Assembly: GCA_035235625.1 (NCBI GenBank)
Contig: CP141142.1
Location: 14,848,995-14,912,994, forward strand
Length of the DNA: 64,000 bases
DNA from: Saururus chinensis
Lineage: Eukaryota; Streptophyta; Magnoliopsida; Piperales; Saururaceae
Reading direction: 5' to 3'
Part shown: positions 58,016 through 64,000 of the stretch, in pieces
How positions within the stretch are numbered: position 1 is the stretch's first letter
How the letters are laid out: each line of letters starts with the position of its first letter
Translations under genes and position numbers: made by a program
The notes under the pieces: model-generated
Told to the model about the DNA's origin: nothing
Database searches by the model: none
What the model saw: the letters and a program-made list of their open reading frames with translations, nothing else

Positions 58016-59737
58016 ATGATCTCCGACGGCAGCCCCCTGCACGACATGAAGCTCTCGTCGGTGGTGCCGAAGACGGTCACAGGCGAGACCGCGGTGCACG
58101 AGCTCACCAGCATGGACCTGGCCATGAAGCTGCACTACCTCCGCACGGTGTACTACTTCAATAAGGAGGCTGCAGATGGGATTGACATACTTGCTCTGAA
58201 GAAGCCCATGTTCCACCTCCTCGACGTCTACTGCTCGACGTCCGGGAGAGTCCGGGTGACCGACGGTGGCCGGCCAATGATCAAGTGCAACGATGCCGGG
58301 GTCCGGATCATAGAGGCTCAGTGTAGCAAGTCCATGGAGGAGTGGCTGGAGCAGAGGGACGACTCCCTCCACAAGAAGCTTGTGTCTAGTCAAATTATAG
58401 GCCCCGTTGTGCACTTTTCCCCTTTGGTTCTTATCCAGGTGCGTGGTCTCAGACTGAGTGGACTCGGGCTGTTTTTTTCCATGTCTTCTGAGATTTTATG
58501 TTGCTATAATCCGAGAGTCAGAAGTCATAAAGGGTTCTCAGTGGAGGAACTGACACAAGGAGTTGCACTACGATAAGGGCTCTTTAAGACATGCAGGATG
58601 ATCCATTAAATGTGCATTAAGATTACTCATAGAATGTTCAATTGGCCATAATGGCAAGCCAACCTGTCCCATAACACCATCTAAATTGGGTGGCATATAT
58701 AGAGAAATTAACTGGGATTAATTACTTTATAAGAAATTTATTATTTGCAATATAACTGTTTCTTTTTATTGAACAAGACGATTGTCATTTAATTTTTTAA
58801 ATAAGCAAAAAATGATTTAAAGTAGAAGTTCCAAGAATAGCACATATTTGTCGAAATTTTAACATTTGCATTGGATTTATTTTTTTCGCTTCCTTTGTAG
58901 TTTACATGGTTCAAGTGTGGAGGAATGGCAGTTGGTTTCAGCTGGGCTCACATCCTTGGTGATGCAATAACAGCTACAGTCTTTATAAACATGTGGGGCC
59001 AACTGTTAGCAGGAAAGCCACCAATCAAGTCACAGTTCCTCCCTAGAACCCAGTTGGAAAAGCCTGAAAAATCCACCGAAAAGCCACTTTCAATGAAGCA
59101 GGTTGAACCTGTGGGAGATAGATGGATAGCCAGCAATAAATGCAACATGGAGACGTTTACCTTCACAATAACAGGCTCTATGCTGAAGCAACTCCAGTCA
59201 AAGATCCCCAGCCATGTCAGCCCATTTGATGCCATTTCAGCTTTAATTTTGAAGTGTTTAGCCAGAGTAAGAGAAACCCAAATTGTGACTATTTGCAGAA
59301 ATGATGCCCGAACTAAGGGGGAAGGTATATTGAGCAACAAACAGATAATAATCACAATTCAGGTAGATTTTAATGCCGCAGAAGCTGAGCTTTCTGAATT
59401 GGCTCAGCTGATTGCTGGGGCAAAAGAAGATGAAACAGAAGAAATTGAAGCCATGGTGGAGACCGAGAATGGATCAAGTGATCACATTGTGTATGGGGCC
59501 AATCTGACTTTTATTGACTTAGAAGATGCAGATTTGTACAGTCTGGAGCTCAACGGAAAGAAACCTGTGCATGTGAGTTTCAGTATTGATGGAGTGGGTG
59601 ATGAGGGGGCATTGCTGGTTTACAAAGAGTCAGGAAAGGCTGATGAAGGGCCTGGAAGAAGGGTGACAGCTATTCTGCCCGAGGATCAAGTATTGAAGCT
59701 CAGGACTGACCTCAAGAGAGGATGGAGCATTAAATAA
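58016..59737 (+). CDS. CER2-like BAHD-family protein (very-long-chain fatty acid elongation factor)
   Basis: Exon 1 is 58016-58438 (141 codons) and exon 2 is 58901-59737. The 462-bp intron has GTGCGT...TTTGTAG ends and is phase 0, giving 419 residues, close to the 421 of Arabidopsis CER2. Recognisable parts are VRLSSVVP-type MKLSSVVPKTVTGE near the N-terminus, HELTSMDLAMKLHYLRTVYY, GRVRVTDGGRPMIKCNDAGV, and FKCGGMAVGFSWAHILGDAI. The last contains the HXXXD motif at His158-Asp162. GSSDHIVYGANLTF and SFSIDGVGDEG follow near the C-terminus. The usual BAHD DFGWG motif is absent, as in CER2 proteins. CER2 relatives work with the KCS enzyme CER6 in the endoplasmic reticulum to extend acyl chains beyond C28 for cuticular wax; the acyltransferase motif is known to be dispensable in Arabidopsis. 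No stop or shift breaks it. Whether it is CER2, CER26 or another paralogue cannot be settled here. Confidence 0.95.
58439..58900 (+). other. Intron of the CER2-like gene
   Basis: The intron has GTGCGTGG at the donor and CTTCCTTTGTAG at the acceptor. Its first 130 bases stay open in the exon 1 frame, so retention would add about 45 residues before a stop at 58574. The rest is AT-rich with no repeat recognised. Confidence 0.9.
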
Positions 59738-60562
59738 ATATTACCAAACACAGAATGGTGGTAAACAATATTTAAGATAGATGATGCTATATGAATAGAT
59801 GTAGTCAGATTAATTACTGGATGTGTCAGTGTTGTCGGACTTTATGCTTGAATAGTGTGTACTTTCTCTGCGTGGTCATATCCGAAGATTTTCTTTTTCT
59901 TCTGTCAGGTAAGAAGTTTGTTTTTAACAGAAAACATATATTTTTGGCATCAAAATAGTAGAAAACATATACTTCAATTCTTCACCACAAAAGTCTCCTA
60001 GTGATGGAAACACTATTGTAATGGACAAGTGAAAGTTGAAGTCCATAGGAGGCAACTACTGGACGACTGCTACAGGCAATTATGGCTGGGTGAGGAACAA
60101 GCAGACATAATTTTTTGTATGACATTGGAATGGGGTACAATTAAAAAGCTGACTTTAGCAGTGCTTGTATGGATTATCCTCTTAAATGCCGTAGTGACTC
60201 ATGTTCACGGAGCATCCTATTTTCTCCATCAAAATAGCATAGTGAGGAAATAAAATATAAATATTTATCATGGATTGCTATTAGTATATATTGCCCCGTC
60301 ACTACTTCAGCATTTCATAAAGAAAATGAGATAAAATTACATGCATTCTTAATTTTAAATAAAATAAGATGTAATAAATGGGGAGATAAAATAGAATTCT
60401 CCTTAACTGCTTCTCGAGAGAAATCATTATACGAACCTATAAAACATTATTCAAACTGATATTCAAGGGTGTCTCATATCTTGTCCGCAGTCACCTAATA
60501 TCTTCGAAAACTTACTCTAGCTTAACTCGGAAACCATTTGAACCGAATCACGTTAATATTTT
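59738..60562. other. 3' flank of the CER2-like gene
   Basis: AATAAA-type signals are frequent (for example at 59733-59738, overlapping the stop). An open stretch at 60029-60253 would encode 74 residues with a hydrophobic segment (LTLAVLVWIILLNAVVTHV), but I know no such protein and do not call it a gene. The rest is AT-rich. Confidence 0.5.
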
Positions 60563-60571
60563 TTAATCAAA

Positions 60572-62459
60572 GAGGTTTTTTTATATTACTTGGCTTGATA
60601 CAAATATGTCATATTCTCTAGATTTTAACACTTAATCTTATATAACTTATTTTAAGACAAATATACTCTTAGGTCAAATCTAAACCTACACCCAAGCTCT
60701 TATCTAATCATTGGTAAAAATTACTAATAATGATACAAATTTGTATGAGCAAAATTAAAACACTCAACATATAACAAATAAATCACCTACTTAAAGATGA
60801 TCGATAGAAAGTAAAAAATTTCTCCCTCCTAATCCTGTGTTCCAGAGAACAAACCAAAATATAGCGACCTCCCGGTTTCAATCCAAACACTAGTTGAAAA
60901 TAGGGAATCAAAGGAAGCTACTTTAGTGTTTGCTAAATTGCAACAAATAGAATGTTCCAGCAATATGAAAAACTGGGTTGCGTTTAGAACGGATCGAAGG
61001 ACTCCATAGACTTGCGCCAAATGGGGATTGAATGCTGCAAAAAGAAAGGATTATTAGGAGTACAGCGAATCCGAATGAAATCGGGTAGAGTACATCAATT
61101 TTGCGTAACTCGCAAGACTTTCGAGAATGTGAGAATGAGAGGATGACTCCCATTTAACGGACCAAAAATCTCACGCTCAACATGACACATGTTCAACACT
61201 TAATCCATATCACATATGCAATAACTCGATGTCAATAAACCCCCCATTTTTGATAATACGATATGTATTCTTTGAGCCAATAGCCTATAATATGATATTC
61301 TCTATATCGCATATATGATAACACGATATTCGCTATAGCGTATTATAGATAATACGATATGCTACCATAGCATATTATCGATAACATGATATGCCACTAT
61401 AACGTATTATTGATAACACGATATGCTAACAATGCATGCTATTGATAATAGAATATGTTACGATATCCTCTATATTGCATATAGGATAATACGATTTTCG
61501 CCAAAGCGTATTATAAATAACACTATATTTACTATAGCGTATTATTAATAACATGAGATTCACAATAGCATGTTATTGATAATACTGTATGTTGGCATAA
61601 CGTGTTATCGATAACACGATATGCCAACAAGACATGTTATTTATTTTTATTTTGATTGTATATACTATAATATGATATTCGTCATAGCGTATTATCAATA
61701 ACACGATATTCACCATAACGTGTTATCGATAACATCATATACTAACAAATGTGTTATTTATTTTTCTCTATATCGCATATACAATAATATGATATACGTT
61801 ATAGTGTATTATCGATAGCACGATATGCAACCATAGCATGTTATTGATAACAAGATATTCGTCAGTATTTGTTATTTATACAATTTTTCATTAAGTCAAG
61901 GATAAAAACCTCTAGGATCATGTACATGCTTACATAAAATGTTTTACATAGTAAAACTTGCATATAAAAAAGTCATAATAGAGTCTCTCTTTGCACAATA
62001 GGGTAGGAGGCCATCGCATTTACATTCTTCTTCATTCTTATATAGCCATGTTCTCCCTAGATTGTCCCTTAAGATTCATTTTTTGAGTTGCAGTATCATC
62101 TTGATCTCCTTTTGTAATGATAAATAGTTTATGTGGTTAAAAATTTTTAGACAAAAATTAGAGAAGAACAATCTCCGAGTAAGTTAGGGAGGCCGATAAT
62201 TACCGAATAGAAATCGAAATTTGTTGTTGATGAAAACTGCTGGGCAAAAATCACAAATCGTCTTTGAGCTTTGATCTCCTCTTTGTTTATGCTTCGTCAC
62301 AACTAGTTTACATGATTTTTAACCCAAACCTTGTTGAAAGGGTATTTTTGTCTTTTTTTTTTCAAATATTATGTAAACCCAAGTTCTATGGAATATTTTT
62401 TAAAAAACTAGGGAATACGAAATATTTATATCTTAGGCCAGGTAATATGGAAAAAACTC
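60572..62459. mobile_element. Complete non-autonomous Mutator-like element (MULE-2), 9-bp TSD
   Basis: The terminal repeats are GAGGTTTTTTTATATTACTT (60572 on) and, inverted from 62459, GAGTTTTTTCCATATTACCT. They stay alignable for at least 50 bp (CTTGGCTTGATACAAATATG against CCTGGCCTAAGATATAAATA). The exact 9-bp duplication TTAATCAAA flanks the element (60563-60571 and 62460-62468). Its length is 1888 bp and it has no transposase. The interior has an unassigned, less AT-rich segment at 60800-61160, possibly captured host DNA, and a palindrome array at 61245-61880. The right end matches the end of MULE-1 at 30030-30140, so the MULE-1 family transposase is the likely source of mobility. Confidence 0.95.
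61245..61880. repeat. Dense array of AACACGATAT palindromes in MULE-2
   Basis: The core CGTGTTATCGATAACACG is an 18-base perfect palindrome at 61601-61618 and recurs with variants about every 30-35 bp. Some variants change both arms together, such as CGTATTAT-AG-ATAATACG near 61340. Spacers read ATATGCTACCATAG or ATATTCGCTATAG. About sixteen cores can be followed over 640 bp. The same half-site AACACGAT fills the introns of the MULE-1 transposase. Confidence 0.9.
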
Positions 62460-62468
62460 TTAATCAAA

Positions 62469-62870
62469 ATATAGTAATCATATATCAAAGTTTGAATGTT
62501 TTATAAAAAAACTACCTAAAATTAAAATATTAAAACTAAATTCATTTTATTAGGCATTAAAATATAAAAGTATGCAAGTATAACTATATTTTTAAACAAA
62601 TAAAAAAATTTAATTTACTTAAAGGTAATATTTTTAACGTGTTGGGTCATGGTATATATGTTCAACCCATATTTACCTACTTGACATATTGATTGAGGTG
62701 AACCAATGCAGAAAACTTGTTGAAATGGCGGTCTCTTCTTGTGCATTGGACTGGCCTGGCCTCTTCTCAAATACATCTTCTTCAACTTCAATTCCTCATT
62801 TTCTTGAACTTCCACTACAATAAAAATGACTATTAACAATGTTTTTAAACGTAGCTAATAGCCATTAAAC
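62469..62870. other. AT-rich spacer, no gene recognised
   Basis: From the right TSD of MULE-2 the sequence is AT-rich. A short GC-richer part at 62690-62800 may be the decayed start of the LINE remnant that follows. No domain is seen. Confidence 0.45.
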
Positions 62871-62879
62871 CCAACGACG

Positions 62880-63600
62880 CCCAACGATGGCAACATACGC
62901 TTGTTCAATGTCTTGGGTAAGAGACCATATTATGTTTGGCTGAAGAATACTCTCACAAAAGTATGGAATGTGATTGGTTCATTTGAAATGCAATCGTCGG
63001 TAGATGATTACTTCATGTTTAATTTTTCTTCAGAGCAAGATTGTGACATAATTTTGAATCCGGCAATATGGTTTGTGGGTGGCAAACCTTTGATTCTTAG
63101 GCAATGACATTGTTACGAAGCGTTTTAGGGATATAATTAAAACTATTCATTTATGGGTTCGGTTTCCTCCACTGCCGATGCAGTATTTTATTGTTAAAAA
63201 TCTTGGTATGGTTGCTAGTGCATTGGGGTTGGGGACTCCACTGCGCAATGATCCTCTTCCCGCTAATTTTACTGGGCTCACCTACACACGGATTTGTATT
63301 GAGATTTACATAGCCTTTTCATTTCCAAGTGAAGTCATTGTTGAGTGCAATGATGGTTCTTCCGTTTCCCAGAAGGTAGAGTATGAGTGGAAGCCTCAAT
63401 TGTGTTCCAAATGTCTCTCGGTTTGATCACTCGGCAATGACTTGTCCAGTAAGATCGGAATGGAGGCAAGCCGATAATGGGGAGAAAATGACACAGTGGA
63501 CTCCACGTCAACTAGGCTTGATGTGGTGGACCAATCGGCAGTAATTCCTTATGTGGGCCCTCCCTCTAATGAGGTCGTTTGCATGGTGGCAGCAATGCAT
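62880..63600 (+). pseudogene. LINE ORF1 remnant (DUF4283 and CCHC knuckle)
   Basis: The region 62901-63107 reads LGKRPYYVWLKNTLTKVWNV and later NPAIWFVGGKPLILRQ, the DUF4283 domain of plant L1-type LINE ORF1 proteins. After a frame change, 63178-63426 reads GLGTPLRNDPLPANFTGLTY and ARICIEI-like TRICIEIYIAF, then YEWKPQLCSKC. A further one-base shift gives FDHSAMTCP, completing a CX2CX4HX4C knuckle. The order and motifs fit ORF1, an RNA-binding protein. Frame changes make it dead. No endonuclease or reverse transcriptase appears before the window ends. Confidence 0.8.
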
Positions 63601-64000
63601 AATTCTATTTTCAGGGTATCATGTAGCAAGGAAGCAACATTCCAAATGGAGCCTCAATCCAACCCACAACTGGAATAAGATCAAGGATTTTGTCTCAATA
63701 TGTAAATCTTTTGGGATTGCCTCACATTCACCGTAATTAAGATCCAATTTTCATGCACGATGTTATACCATTGATTGGAAATTCTAGCCCATTGAAGTTT
63801 GACATCCAACAATAAGTGTTCGGTACAAAATATGACTAAGTTCTTCCAGTTTTTTAATAATGGGAGTTATATAGAATTACTTTCTTAGCCCAAAATGTGT
63901 TTAAATTGATTAGACTATAAAAGATGACTGGTTCCGTGGTAGCATCCTTACCACTTCTTTGAGTTCATTACCCATAACTTTTATGTTTATAAAAGAAATT
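63601..64000. other. No gene recognised
   Basis: Short overlapping open stretches up to 63736 continue from the LINE remnant without known motifs. The rest is non-coding and AT-rich. Confidence 0.45.

Noticed and set aside
57809-58414. A 201-codon open frame antisense to exon 1 of the CER2-like gene
   Set aside because: It is a shadow of GC-rich coding sequence; the sense frame has clear family motifs and splice sites.
60029-60253. 74-codon open frame with a hydrophobic segment downstream of the CER2-like gene
   Set aside because: No recognised family and no supporting features; length is within chance expectation.
61245-61880. CRISPR-like regularly spaced repeats
   Set aside because: Units are diverged palindromes with related spacers inside a transposon of a plant genome; no cas genes and no unique spacers.

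Overview
This is nuclear DNA from a flowering plant with a repeat-rich genome. There are no operons. It contains plant-type Ty1-copia and Ty3-gypsy retrotransposons (including Athila/Tat), CACTA, Mutator, hAT and Stowaway elements, a plant CER2-like gene with a GT-AG intron, and plant gene fragments (KORRIGAN-type GH9 cellulase, PPR, embryogenesis-like protein). I cannot name the species. Exon 1 of the one intact gene is much richer in GC than exon 2, a gradient common in monocots, but that is weak evidence.

Only one locus looks like an intact ordinary gene: a two-exon CER2-like BAHD-family gene at 58016-59737 (+), predicted 419 residues. Almost everything else is nested transposon debris, and several boundaries can be fixed exactly from target-site duplications (TSDs). 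From left to right: a Sirevirus-like copia element (about 1323-14125) hosts a solo LTR (TSD AGTCT) and a complete small non-autonomous LTR element (TSD GTGAT). Next are an Athila-type LTR and copia remnants (14336-19770). A decayed Mutator-like element with a four-exon transposase pseudogene (about 19771-30140) is interrupted by a 4.5 kb solo LTR. Copia-type LTR copies follow (30313-31990). An 8.2 kb CACTA element (33976-42155) carries a KORRIGAN-like gene fragment and an inserted Athila-like gag-protease element. A copia element (about 42197-47090) is split by a second copy of the long solo LTR (TSD GTCTG) and cut by a gypsy element. A second CACTA-like region of palindromic repeats and long CT/GA tracts (47830-54665) contains a complete hAT element with a captured coding exon (TSD CCTCCACT). 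A PPR fragment is split by a hAT MITE, three Stowaway MITEs lie upstream of the CER2-like gene, a complete 1.9 kb Mutator-like element (9-bp TSD) lies downstream of it, and a LINE ORF1 remnant ends the window.

The most unusual structure is shared by the two Mutator-like elements. They have matching terminal inverted repeats, and both carry arrays of a short palindrome (ATCGTGTT...AACACGAT, with compensatory variants). In the larger element these sit in the three transposase introns and the 3' region; in the smaller one they form a dense 640-bp array. The larger element also carries about 200-bp repeats, each with an imperfect hairpin whose arms have changed in a compensatory way. Together these look like a cis-acting motif system of this transposon family, perhaps comparable to the motif clusters read by VANDAL anti-silencing proteins; that comparison is inference.
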